Of a DNA stretch of 14,392 nucleotides, positions 6,934 through 14,086 are shown one piece after another. The notes beneath the pieces were generated by a model. The model searched no databases. It was not told the DNA's origin and saw nothing but the letters and a program-made list of their open reading frames with translations. Position 1 is the stretch's first letter, and every line of letters begins with the position of its first letter. The DNA is from an uncultured bacterium (GTDB lineage Bacteria > Bacteroidota > Bacteroidia > Bacteroidales > Bacteroidaceae), in the NCBI GenBank assembly GCA_905216025.1, contig CAJMSE010000031.1, positions 1-14,392 on the forward strand, written 5' to 3'. A program made the position numbers and the translations under genes.

Positions 6934-7224
6934 TTTCGAATTACGATTTACGAATTTTGAATTACGAGTTGTCGGCCCGAGGCCGATGCAGAGTTAACTA
7001 ATTACGAATTGCCTGCGGACAGGCTGCAATCGGTAACTCAAAAAACCGTAATAAATTCAGAGGCCGGAAAGATGCCATCAAGCAGCAGCGCACCGCACGG
7101 CGACAATCCATGCCCTGCAATCAAATTCGGTAAGTATCGCAAGGCAATAATTCGTAACTGAATAATTCAACATCGGCCGCAGGCCGACAACTCGTAATTC
7201 AAAATTCAAAATTCGTAATTCAAA
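6934..7224. repeat. Nested foldback (MITE-like) element filling the gap before recA
   Basis: A 55-nt left arm (6934-6988) and a 54-nt right arm (7171-7224) are reverse complements with about five mismatches and one gap. Each is made of GAATTACGAA-type words and ends in a small hairpin, CGGCC-CGA-GGCCG on the left and TCGGCC-GCA-GGCCGA on the right. Inside, 7001-7016 (ATTACGAATTGCC) and 7144-7160 (GCAATAATTCGTAA) form a second nested pair, and GCCTG-CGGA-CAGGC (7011-7024) is a further hairpin. The element has no convincing ORF. It nearly fills the 299 bp between the polyamine gene and recA, so the recA leader and possibly its promoter lie within it. No LexA-type box and no exact TAnnTTTG was found here on the plus strand. 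Confidence 0.8.
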
Positions 7225-7230
7225 AAGTAT

Positions 7231-8265
7231 ATGGCAAAGAAAGAAGAGACAGGAACAGGCATGACCGGCAACGAAGAGAAGCTCAAGGCGTTGCAGGCAG
7301 CCATGTCAAAGATAGAAAAAGACTTCGGAAAAGGAAGCATCATGCGCATGGGTGATGAGCAGATTGAGAATGTAGACGTCATCCCCACAGGAAGCATCGG
7401 ACTCAACGCCGCACTTGGCGTAGGCGGATATCCGCGCGGAAGGATAATAGAGATTTACGGTCCGGAATCATCCGGTAAGACCACACTCGCCATCCATGCC
7501 ATCGCCGAAGCACAGAAGGCAGGCGGCATCGCAGCATTCATCGATGCAGAACACGCTTTCGACCGCTTCTATGCAGCCAAGCTCGGCGTAGATATTGACA
7601 ACCTGTGGATATCTCAGCCCGACAACGGCGAGCAGGCACTCGAGATTGCCGACCAGCTGATACGGTCGTCGGCAATAGACATCCTCGTGGTCGACTCCGT
7701 GGCTGCGCTCACCCCCAAGAAGGAAATAGAGGGAGACATGGGCGACAACGTCGTCGGCCTGCAGGCCCGGCTCATGAGCCAGGCGCTGCGCAAGCTCACC
7801 AGCACCATCAGCAAGACCAACACCACCTGCATCTTCATCAACCAGCTGCGCGAGAAGATCGGCGTGATGTTCGGCAATCCTGAGACGACGACAGGCGGTA
7901 ACGCCCTGAAGTTCTATGCCAGCGTGCGCCTCGACATACGCCGCGTGACAAGCATCAAGGACGGCGACAACGTCATCGGAAACCAGGTGCGCGTGAAGGT
8001 GGTGAAAAACAAAGTGGCTCCGCCATTCCGCAAGACCGAGTTTGAGATAACCTTCGGCGAAGGAATATCAAAGATCGGAGAGATTGTAGACCTCGGCGTA
8101 GAGTACGGCATCATACAGAAGAGCGGCAGCTGGTTCTCCTACAACGGCTCGAAACTGGCACAGGGCCGCGACGCCACAAAGACACTGCTCAAAGACAACC
8201 CCGAACTCTGCGAGGAACTCGAGGCTCTCATCATGCAGGCCATCGCCGAGAAGAACGAGAAATGA
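7231..8265 (+). CDS. recA: Recombinase A
   Basis: Cytoplasmic ATP-dependent strand-exchange protein for homologous recombination and DNA-damage signalling. The 344-residue length is normal for Bacteroidetes RecA. Walker A GPESSGKT is at 77-84, the catalytic Glu region DAEHAFD at 105-111 (E107), and Walker B ILVVDS at 151-156. Loop L1 lies around EIEGDMGDNVVGLQAR (165-180), and the L2 region with NQLREKIGVMFGNPETTTGG follows from 204. The N-terminus begins MAKKEETGTGMTG ahead of the conserved EKLKALQAAMSKIEKDFGKGS. The ATG at 7231 directly follows the right arm of the foldback element, and a strong terminator follows the stop by 13 bases, so recA ends its transcription unit. Nothing is missing or truncated. 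Confidence 0.99.
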   Translation: MAKKEETGTGMTGNEEKLKALQAAMSKIEKDFGKGSIMRMGDEQIENVDVIPTGSIGLNAALGVGGYPRGRIIEIYGPESSGKTTLAIHAIAEAQKAGGIAAFIDAEHAFDRFYAAKLGVDIDNLWISQPDNGEQALEIADQLIRSSAIDILVVDSVAALTPKKEIEGDMGDNVVGLQARLMSQALRKLTSTISKTNTTCIFINQLREKIGVMFGNPETTTGGNALKFYASVRLDIRRVTSIKDGDNVIGNQVRVKVVKNKVAPPFRKTEFEITFGEGISKIGEIVDLGVEYGIIQKSGSWFSYNGSKLAQGRDATKTLLKDNPELCEELEALIMQAIAEKNEK

Positions 8266-8278
8266 CAGGCAAACAGAA

Positions 8279-8326
8279 ATCCCCTGCCAAGGCATCACAC
8301 GGCCTTGACAGGGGATTTTTTATTTT
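8279..8326 (+). terminator. Intrinsic terminator after recA
   Basis: The stem ATCCCCTGCCAAGGC (8279-8293) pairs with GCCTTGACAGGGGAT (8302-8316) with a single C-A mismatch around an eight-base loop. It is followed by TTTTTTATTTT. The U-run starts 8 bases before the -7 box of the next gene, so the end of the recA unit and the start of the next promoter are almost on top of each other. Confidence 0.95.
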
Positions 8327-8333
8327 CTGTGAA

Positions 8334-8341
8334 TAGTTTTG
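8334..8341 (+). promoter_or_regulatory. Candidate -7 element for the 8347 gene
   Basis: TAGTTTTG matches the Bacteroidetes -7 consensus TAnnTTTG exactly and ends five bases before the ATG at 8347. The -33 position falls at the edge of the recA terminator stem and T-run, where no TTTG is present; a T-rich stretch (8316-8320) stands slightly too close. The promoter is therefore plausible but imperfect, and would give a transcript with almost no leader. Confidence 0.55.
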
Positions 8342-8346
8342 TAAAT

Positions 8347-10137
8347 ATGATATCCATAGCTGATAAGACGAAATGCTGCGGATGTAATGCCTGTGCGCAG
8401 ACATGCCCCAGGCAATGCATCACGATGAAGATTGACAACGAGGGCTTCCTGTATCCTGAAGTGAACGCAGAGACATGCGTGGACTGCGGACTATGCGAGG
8501 CGGCATGCCCCGTGCTGCATCCCGCGGAGAGGCCGAACGACGGAAAGCCCAAAGTCTTTGCAGCCTATGCCAGGCACGACGGCCTGCGGCTCAGAAGCAC
8601 GTCGGGAGGCGTTGCCACACTGCTGGCCCGATATATGCACGGCGAAGGTGCATACATCTGCGGCGCCGTATACACAGATGACTTCAAGGTGAAACTCATC
8701 GTCACAAGAGACGGGGAAGACATAAAGCGCATACAGACGTCGAAATACATACAGGCAGAAGTAGGAACTGCATATCGCGAGATCAAGACGCTGCTCGAAA
8801 AGGGCGAAAAGGTGTTCGTATGCACTACCCCATGCCAGATTGCCGGATTATACAGATATCTGCGGAAAGATTACAGCAACCTGTTCACATGCGACCTCGT
8901 ATGTACCGGCATCCTGCCTCACAAGGCACTGAAAGCATACATAAAGTATATGGAGAAAAAGGCCGGGGCAAAATGTGTCTCGGTATGGTCTAAGTACAAA
9001 AGCGACAGACTGCCGTGGGGAAGATGCGGAACACAATATACATTCGACAACGGCAAGATTAAATACACTCATGGAGGGACCGATAAACTCATGTACCTGT
9101 TTGTCAAAACCGGCCTTGTCGTGCGTCCGTCGTGTGTGGAATGCCGGTTCAAGGGTATCCCGAGAACAGCCGACATCTCGTGCGGCGATTTCTGGGGAAT
9201 ACGCGAATGCAGCAAGATGGATACGGACAAGGGTGTCTCGGTCGTGATTGTAAACAACGGGAAAGGGCAGCGCATGTTCGATGCCATAAAAGGACAGATG
9301 GTCATCGAAGAGCATTCTGTCAAGGAGGCTGTCAGGCGGAACCCGCATATAATAATGCCCTACGACCCCGCACCCGGATTCTCGCTCAGGGTCAGGGAGC
9401 GCTTCTTCAGGGAACTCGACGATAAAGGCTTTGGGTACGTAAAGAAGAAATATCTCGGAAAGACATTCGCCGACCGCCTGAGAAGGACAAGGGACAAACT
9501 GGCGGGCGACAAGTCTCTGAAGAACATCCTTCAGGGAATAAGGTACCGCTTTCTCGACAGTCGCATCATCCGCCCCAACGGCAAAGGCAAGATAAAGTTC
9601 TACAAAGGTGCGATGCTGCAGATGAAAAGGCACTCCGAGATAGAACTGAATGCCAACCTGAGCATAGGATACAAGAGGATGAGGGGGAATAAGGTATCTA
9701 CACGGATACAGATGGACGACTTTGCGAAGCTCACCGTCAACGGCAGCTTCATGGTGAACGAGGAGGCATACATCTGGGTGACCCACTCCGGCCATCTGAC
9801 TCTTGACGGTGGCTTTATAAATGAAAAGGTTACAATCACATGCGCCTCGGAGATACGCATCGGCAAGAATGCCCACATCGCCAGAGAAGCCTCCATCAGG
9901 GATTACGACGGCCACTACATCGAGAGTCCTGACTACAGGACAGCCCGGCCGGTACGCATCGGAGACAACGTGTGGATAGGCTACCGTGCACTGATAATGA
10001 AGGGCGTTACCATCGGCGACGGAGCCATCGTGGCCGCCAACTCCGTCGTGACTAAGGACGTGCCGCCCCGCTGCATCGTTGCCGGCAATCCGGCAAAGGT
10101 GATAAGAGAGAATGTAGACTGGAGACCATCGCTATAA
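8347..10137 (+). CDS. Fusion: ferredoxin + F420-hydrogenase beta-like + hexapeptide acyltransferase
   Basis: A 596-residue cytoplasmic protein starting MISIADKTKC. An earlier in-frame ATG at 8305 lies inside the recA terminator and adds no domain. The N-terminus carries two complete 4Fe-4S cluster motifs: C10-C13-C16-C20-P and C44-C47-C50-C54-P. Residues about 65-345 look like the coenzyme F420 hydrogenase/dehydrogenase beta-subunit (FrhB/FdhB) family, with TSGGVATLLARYM (85-97), CTTPCQIAGL (159-168) and CVECRFKG...DISCGDFWGI (263-285). In Bacteroidales this family often sits in surface polysaccharide loci. Residues about 405-596 form a left-handed beta-helix acyltransferase with hexapeptide repeats (IGDNVWIGYRALIMKGVTIG from 538) and a candidate catalytic His at 523 (DYDGHYI). 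The reading frame is continuous, so this is a genuine fusion. The pyruvyl transferase gene follows 13 bp downstream. A role in modifying a surface glycan is inferred from context; the redox partner and acyl donor are unknown. Confidence 0.88.
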   Translation: MISIADKTKCCGCNACAQTCPRQCITMKIDNEGFLYPEVNAETCVDCGLCEAACPVLHPAERPNDGKPKVFAAYARHDGLRLRSTSGGVATLLARYMHGEGAYICGAVYTDDFKVKLIVTRDGEDIKRIQTSKYIQAEVGTAYREIKTLLEKGEKVFVCTTPCQIAGLYRYLRKDYSNLFTCDLVCTGILPHKALKAYIKYMEKKAGAKCVSVWSKYKSDRLPWGRCGTQYTFDNGKIKYTHGGTDKLMYLFVKTGLVVRPSCVECRFKGIPRTADISCGDFWGIRECSKMDTDKGVSVVIVNNGKGQRMFDAIKGQMVIEEHSVKEAVRRNPHIIMPYDPAPGFSLRVRERFFRELDDKGFGYVKKKYLGKTFADRLRRTRDKLAGDKSLKNILQGIRYRFLDSRIIRPNGKGKIKFYKGAMLQMKRHSEIELNANLSIGYKRMRGNKVSTRIQMDDFAKLTVNGSFMVNEEAYIWVTHSGHLTLDGGFINEKVTITCASEIRIGKNAHIAREASIRDYDGHYIESPDYRTARPVRIGDNVWIGYRALIMKGVTIGDGAIVAANSVVTKDVPPRCIVAGNPAKVIRENVDWRPSL

Positions 10138-10150
10138 AAATGCCGTAGAC

Positions 10151-11425
10151 ATGAAAATAAAGTTAGTTACATTTGCCCCGCACCCCAATTTCGGCACATG
10201 CCTGCAAAGCTACGCGCTCAACCATGTGCTCAGACAGATGGGGCACGACGTGGAGTTCATCTACAACAGACGGGAGACATACCATGCCTCGTTCATACAG
10301 AGAATGAGAAAATCGCTTAAGAAGATTCAGAGAAAGCATTTCTCCAATCATCCGGAGACATCGCCCGAGAGCAGTGGCGGCCGGCCGGCATCCGCCTCAC
10401 AGAATGCGATGCCGCGGCCGGACATCATATCCCTGCCCGACCACCGGCTGCTCGGGCTCATCAGCCGTCTGCCGTTTTACCGGCCGCTGGCAAAAAGGCG
10501 GTATTACGACAACCTTCAGAAGCGGAAGGTCTATAAGTTCACCTTTGAAGACGGCAACTTCAAGATGCGCCGGCTCTTCTCCAAGTCCAACTATGCCGCG
10601 GCCGTGAACGATGCCGACATGTTCATCACCGGCAGCGACCAGATATGGAATCCCTTTTGCGGAGGATACAACCCGATGATGTTTCTCGAGTTTGTCGGCG
10701 ACGGGACGAAGTGCATCAGCTATTCCTCAAGCATCTCGCAGCCGGAGATTCATCCCGACATAAGGGAGCGCATGGCCGGTGCCCTAAAGAAGTTCAGCCA
10801 CATAGCCGTGAGGGAGCAGCGCTCGGTAGACATGCTGAACGACATGCTTCACCGCACCGACGTGAAGCTCGTGGTAGACCCCACATGCCTGCTGACGGCA
10901 AAGGAGTGGGAAAGTTTCGGCGACAAGGCCGACATTGAGTTCGACGTGCCGGAGCGGTACATCTTCTGCTATTTCGTCGGCGACAATCGGGCCGATGTAT
11001 ACGAGCGCATGGTGCAGGACGTCAAGCGCTTCACCGGCATAGAGAAGGTCATAGCCTTGGAGTGCTACAACCGCACGCGCATCTACGGAGACGGCATGAC
11101 CTATCAAGACGCCGGCCCATACGAGTGGGTATACCTGCTCCGCCATGCGTCATATATATGCATGGATTCATTCCACGCGGTGATGTTCGCCCTGAAGTTC
11201 CATAAGGAGTTCGTGCATGCGATGAAGAACGACGACAACGAAGCCGGCTCGCAAAACACGCGCATGTATGACATAATGAGGCGCTACGGACTGCTTTACA
11301 AGAACTATGATGACGACGCCGGCACCGCATGGCAGCAGCCTGTAGACTACGGCAGGGTAGACGCCATCATGAGCAGCGAGATTGAAGACTCCATGAACTT
11401 CCTGAGATACGAGATAGAAAACTGA
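10151..11425 (+). CDS. Polysaccharide pyruvyl transferase family protein
   Basis: A 424-residue protein of the polysaccharide pyruvyl transferase family (PF04230, CsaB/WcaK-like GT-B fold), which in characterised cases transfers pyruvate as a ketal onto a cell-surface glycan. Family landmarks in order are HPNFGTCLQSYAL at 11-23, ITGSDQIWNP at 159-168, ISYSSSIS at 189-196, VREQRS at 220-225, VVDPTCLL at 241-248 and YICMDSFHAVMFAL at 335-348 (the DSFH motif). Residues about 66-95 are a Pro/Ser-rich, low-complexity segment (PETSPESSGGRPASAS) that looks like an inserted linker. The gene is 13 bp after the fusion gene in the same direction and surely shares its transcript. Its 3' end stops 13 bp from the convergent helicase, and no terminator hairpin is visible between them. 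The acceptor sugar cannot be told from the sequence. Confidence 0.9.
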   Translation: MKIKLVTFAPHPNFGTCLQSYALNHVLRQMGHDVEFIYNRRETYHASFIQRMRKSLKKIQRKHFSNHPETSPESSGGRPASASQNAMPRPDIISLPDHRLLGLISRLPFYRPLAKRRYYDNLQKRKVYKFTFEDGNFKMRRLFSKSNYAAAVNDADMFITGSDQIWNPFCGGYNPMMFLEFVGDGTKCISYSSSISQPEIHPDIRERMAGALKKFSHIAVREQRSVDMLNDMLHRTDVKLVVDPTCLLTAKEWESFGDKADIEFDVPERYIFCYFVGDNRADVYERMVQDVKRFTGIEKVIALECYNRTRIYGDGMTYQDAGPYEWVYLLRHASYICMDSFHAVMFALKFHKEFVHAMKNDDNEAGSQNTRMYDIMRRYGLLYKNYDDDAGTAWQQPVDYGRVDAIMSSEIEDSMNFLRYEIEN

Positions 11426-11438
11426 GCGACGAGGCCCG

Positions 11439-13862
11439 CTATGGCAACTCAGCACACACCTTTGCGCCGGTAACCTTCGTTCCCGTGAACGTTCCCTGCG
11501 CGCTGATATCTATGTCCGAATACTGCGGTTCCACCACCCACGTACCGTCCAAAGCCATTATGCCCCACTGGCAGTAATTCTTCTCAACGGCACAATACTT
11601 GCCGACGGGTGGCCTCACCATCCTGTAAACCGGAGGTACCGTGACGCGGTTGCCTATCCGCAGCCCCCACTTCATACCGGAACGGAATGGCACCGCCTCG
11701 GCAGACGGGCCGGCTATAAGTCTCCGCCGCACGGCCTTCCCGGCCTCAACACTACGGAGCGCGGCCTTTGCCTGCACGGTCAGCCGCTCAATCTCAGCAC
11801 GGCACTTCACGCCGTCCTCCTCCGACGCATCACATCCGATATACGCCTTGCCGCTACCGGCACCGGCATGGTAGTATCTGCCCTCGCCGTCTGTCACGAC
11901 GATGCTGCCGTCGGCCAGCCAGCGGCACATCCAATAGAACCTGTCGTAATCGCCGGCCAGGATGCAGGCATACGCACACTGGCCGCCATTAACCCCGCAG
12001 AGGGGCGCAGCCCCCGACGCCAATGACCGGCAATCATATATGGCCGCATAAAACTCACGCGACGAAATAAGCCCGCGGCCGATGTCGCCGTCTGTCTCAT
12101 ACACCTTTTTCGTCCGGCTGTAGTACGTCCGCCCCACTTTCAGCAGTTCAACGCTTCCGAACCGTTTTATTTCCGGCCGCCGGTCGTACACCTGCAAGCT
12201 GCGGAGGTCTAAATACCGCATCTTGCCGTCATAGGCCTCAACCTCTAAGATATGGTTTCGCGCAAACCGCATCGTTCGGCAGTTATCCGTTTTCCATACG
12301 ATGACGCCCGATGCGTCAGTCAGCCCGCAGCATCTGTCCTTGAGGCGCACCGCCGCCATGTCGCCACGCACGCCAAAGACATCAGTATATGATGCCGGCG
12401 TGACGTGCCGCAGGCCGCGCCGCAGTCCCCACAGGCCGGAATGCACGTCATGCCAGGCTGCGAGCCTCTCCTCGCAGACCCTTCTTGCAGGCGGTTGATT
12501 CCGATGCGCCGCGCAGGCAGCCAGCAGTTCGTCGTGAGCGACGACCAGCTCCATGTCGCAGTCGCTTGCCGTCTCTTCATGCTCAGGTATTTGTGCCGGC
12601 CGTGCCGTCTGCATCCTGCCGTCCTGCACCTGTGCTGCCAGCGCCTGCTCCTGTTCATACAAGCCTGCGGCGGGCCGCCCTTTCCCCGCCTCGTCTCCGC
12701 GGAACATCGCCTCCCAGTTCCACGCCGCGGTGGGCAGGCCGAACACACGGTAGAGCCCCACGTTGTCTATCAGCACGCACGTCTCCTTACCCGCCGTCTT
12801 GCGCAGGCCGCGGCCAACCTGCTGCAGATATTTCGCAAGCGAGAGCGTAGGCCGCGCCAGCTGGATGAACTCCACGTCGGGACAGTCGAAGCCCTCGCTG
12901 AAGATGTCGACGTTCACGAGCACCTGCACCCTGCCAGCCTTGAAGTCGCTGACCAGCCGCCGCCGCTCGGCCGCCGGAGTGCGGCTGTCGATGGCAGCGC
13001 TGGCGACACCTTTATTATTATAATATGCAGCAATACTCCGCGCGTGGCCGATGCTGACGGCATACACTATTCCTTTCTTGCCGCCGGCAAACCGCTCCAT
13101 GCTGCGGTAGAGCCGGCCGATGGTAGTGCTGCGGTTCAGCCGGGCGTCCATCTCCTTTATCTGGTAGTCGCCGTCGGCCCCGCGCTTCCCGAGGGAGTCG
13201 ACGAGCCTCTGATCCTCGCTCCCCGGCCGGATAGACACATAGTCGAATGCCGACAGATACTTTTTCACGATGAACTCCGCGATGCTCCACGACGTAACCA
13301 GCGTGTCGAACAGGCCGGTGAATCCCCGCCGGTTCATCCTGCACGGCGTCGCGGTGAGTCCGAGGAACCTCGCTTCCGGCCATCGGCTCCACATCTCCCT
13401 GTATGTCTCCGCCACCGCATGGTGTGCCTCGTCGATAATCACGAGTCCCGGCGCCGCCTCTGCCCGCATCTCCTCCCAATGCCTTGACAGCCACTGGATT
13501 GACATCACCCGCACCCGGCCGTTCGACATGCTTATCCCGAACCGCCCGACAGTCTCCTCTATCTGCGCCACCAGCTCCCGCCTGTGGGCGATGATGTAGA
13601 CAGGCCGTGGCTTACCGGCGGCTGAAGGAGAACAGCCATTGACCTGCTCTGGCGATTCGTCATCAGCTTGCACCGGCCGTTGGTTCTTCATTCTACATTC
13701 TTCATTCGAAGAAGTTTCTTCATTTACCACCGCCGCCAGCACATGCGTCTTGCCCGTGCCCGTCGGCATCTGCACCATCACGCTGCGATGACGCTGCCAC
13801 GCCTCGGCGAGCCGCTGCTTTATATATTTCTGGTAGTCATGAAGACGGATTGCTCTCATCAT
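11439..13862 (-). CDS. SF2 DEAD/DEAH-box helicase with long WG-repeat-containing C-terminal region
   Basis: An 807-residue protein whose first ~370 residues form an SF2 helicase core of the type seen in RadD/YejH and type I/III restriction relatives. The motifs are HDYQ Q-like motif (8-11), motif I MPTGTGKTH (32-40), motif II DEAH (144-147), motif III LTATP (169-173), motif V VNVDIFSEGFDCPDV (316-330) and motif VI QQVGRGLRK (347-355). Residues 49-86 between motifs I and Ia are a low-complexity insertion. Residues about 390-807 do not match a family I recognise, but 730-786 show two WG-like repeats (MKWGLRIGN...VPPVYRMV and CQWGIMALDG...VEPQYSDI). The start is ATGATG at 13857-13862, and either codon could be used. 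It is convergent with the pyruvyl transferase gene and codirectional with the glycosyltransferase. It acts on nucleic acid, probably in repair or foreign-DNA response, but the substrate is unknown. Confidence 0.88.
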   Translation of the reverse strand: MMRAIRLHDYQKYIKQRLAEAWQRHRSVMVQMPTGTGKTHVLAAVVNEETSSNEECRMKNQRPVQADDESPEQVNGCSPSAAGKPRPVYIIAHRRELVAQIEETVGRFGISMSNGRVRVMSIQWLSRHWEEMRAEAAPGLVIIDEAHHAVAETYREMWSRWPEARFLGLTATPCRMNRRGFTGLFDTLVTSWSIAEFIVKKYLSAFDYVSIRPGSEDQRLVDSLGKRGADGDYQIKEMDARLNRSTTIGRLYRSMERFAGGKKGIVYAVSIGHARSIAAYYNNKGVASAAIDSRTPAAERRRLVSDFKAGRVQVLVNVDIFSEGFDCPDVEFIQLARPTLSLAKYLQQVGRGLRKTAGKETCVLIDNVGLYRVFGLPTAAWNWEAMFRGDEAGKGRPAAGLYEQEQALAAQVQDGRMQTARPAQIPEHEETASDCDMELVVAHDELLAACAAHRNQPPARRVCEERLAAWHDVHSGLWGLRRGLRHVTPASYTDVFGVRGDMAAVRLKDRCCGLTDASGVIVWKTDNCRTMRFARNHILEVEAYDGKMRYLDLRSLQVYDRRPEIKRFGSVELLKVGRTYYSRTKKVYETDGDIGRGLISSREFYAAIYDCRSLASGAAPLCGVNGGQCAYACILAGDYDRFYWMCRWLADGSIVVTDGEGRYYHAGAGSGKAYIGCDASEEDGVKCRAEIERLTVQAKAALRSVEAGKAVRRRLIAGPSAEAVPFRSGMKWGLRIGNRVTVPPVYRMVRPPVGKYCAVEKNYCQWGIMALDGTWVVEPQYSDIDISAQGTFTGTKVTGAKVCAELP
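13605..13718 (-). repeat. Repeat-derived in-frame insertion inside the helicase gene
   Basis: This stretch encodes helicase residues 49-86, between motif I and the YIIAHRREL strand where relatives normally have only a few residues. On the coding strand it contains GAATGAAGAATG, TAGAATGAAGAACC and the palindrome GAAGAA-AC-TTCTTC. This is the same kind of GARTGAAGA word array as the intergenic inverted repeat at 2496-2600. It stays in frame and holds no stop codon. It is inferred to be an intergenic-type repeat captured by the gene. Confidence 0.5.
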
Positions 13863-13934
13863 TCAAAGCATTTTGAAGTAAGGAAAAGACAGCTCCAAAT
13901 AGTGTTTCAGACTTAGTACAGGTCAACTTTTGAC
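13862..13934. promoter_or_regulatory. Two short palindromes upstream of the helicase start
   Basis: TTCAAA-GCAT-TTTGAA at 13862-13877 overlaps the first base of the helicase start codon, and GTCAA-CTT-TTGAC lies at 13922-13934. Both are perfect but short, so either could arise by chance or be an operator. No exact Bacteroidetes -7 element was found on the minus strand between 13863 and 13957, so the helicase promoter is not assigned. Confidence 0.25.
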
Positions 13935-13957
13935 AGTTTCCGATAACGTTCCGTTCC

Positions 13958-14064
13958 GTTACCTGCCGCACGTAACGATGTTATCTGGCCCATGTAACGG
14001 TGTTACCTGCCGCACGTAACAGTGTAACACGCCACAGGTTACGATGTTACCCGCGGCAGGTAAC
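13958..14064. repeat. Array of five palindromic 19-bp units at an exact 22-bp period
   Basis: Units lie at 13958-13976, 13980-13998, 14002-14020, 14024-14042 and 14046-14064, separated by 3-bp spacers GAT, GGT, AGT and GAT. Units 1, 3 and 5 are GTTAC-N9-GTAAC, unit 2 is GTTAT-N9-GTAAC, and unit 4 has its arms swapped (GTAAC-N9-GTTAC). Units 1 and 3 are identical (core CTGCCGCAC). Unit 5 read in reverse complement has core CTGCCGCGG, so it is an inverted copy. A degenerate half unit (GTTTCCGATAACG) may precede at 13936. The array lies in the 224-bp gap between the glycosyltransferase stop and the helicase start, both on the minus strand. It could act as tandem protein-binding sites on one face of DNA (two helical turns per unit), or as a hairpin cluster in RNA. 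Confidence 0.85.
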
Positions 14065-14086
14065 AAACCGTGCGTATTGTATTGGG

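Noticed and set aside
6932..7230. LexA/SOS box before recA
   Set aside because: Neither CTGT-N8-ACAG nor GAAC-N4-GTTC type sites are present; the gap is filled by the foldback repeat.
8305..8346. Earlier start of the ferredoxin-fusion gene
   Set aside because: This ATG is inside the recA terminator stem; the ATG at 8347 follows a -7 element and begins right before the first Cys cluster.
8848..9915. 355-residue open frame on the minus strand
   Set aside because: It is antisense to the fusion gene, which shows clear Cys clusters and family motifs; the antisense product has no domain.
11423..11455. Terminator between the pyruvyl transferase and helicase genes
   Set aside because: Only a five-base CTGAG/CTCAG pairing with a loop of about 21 bases can be drawn, and no T-run follows.
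12405..13487. 360-residue open frame on the plus strand
   Set aside because: It lies entirely antisense to the helicase core, whose motifs are intact, and its product is Arg/Pro-rich without recognisable domains; high G+C keeps the antisense frame open.
13958..14064. CRISPR array
   Set aside because: The period is only 22 bp with 3-bp spacers and variable cores inside palindromic arms; there are no 25-40 bp unique spacers and no cas genes.
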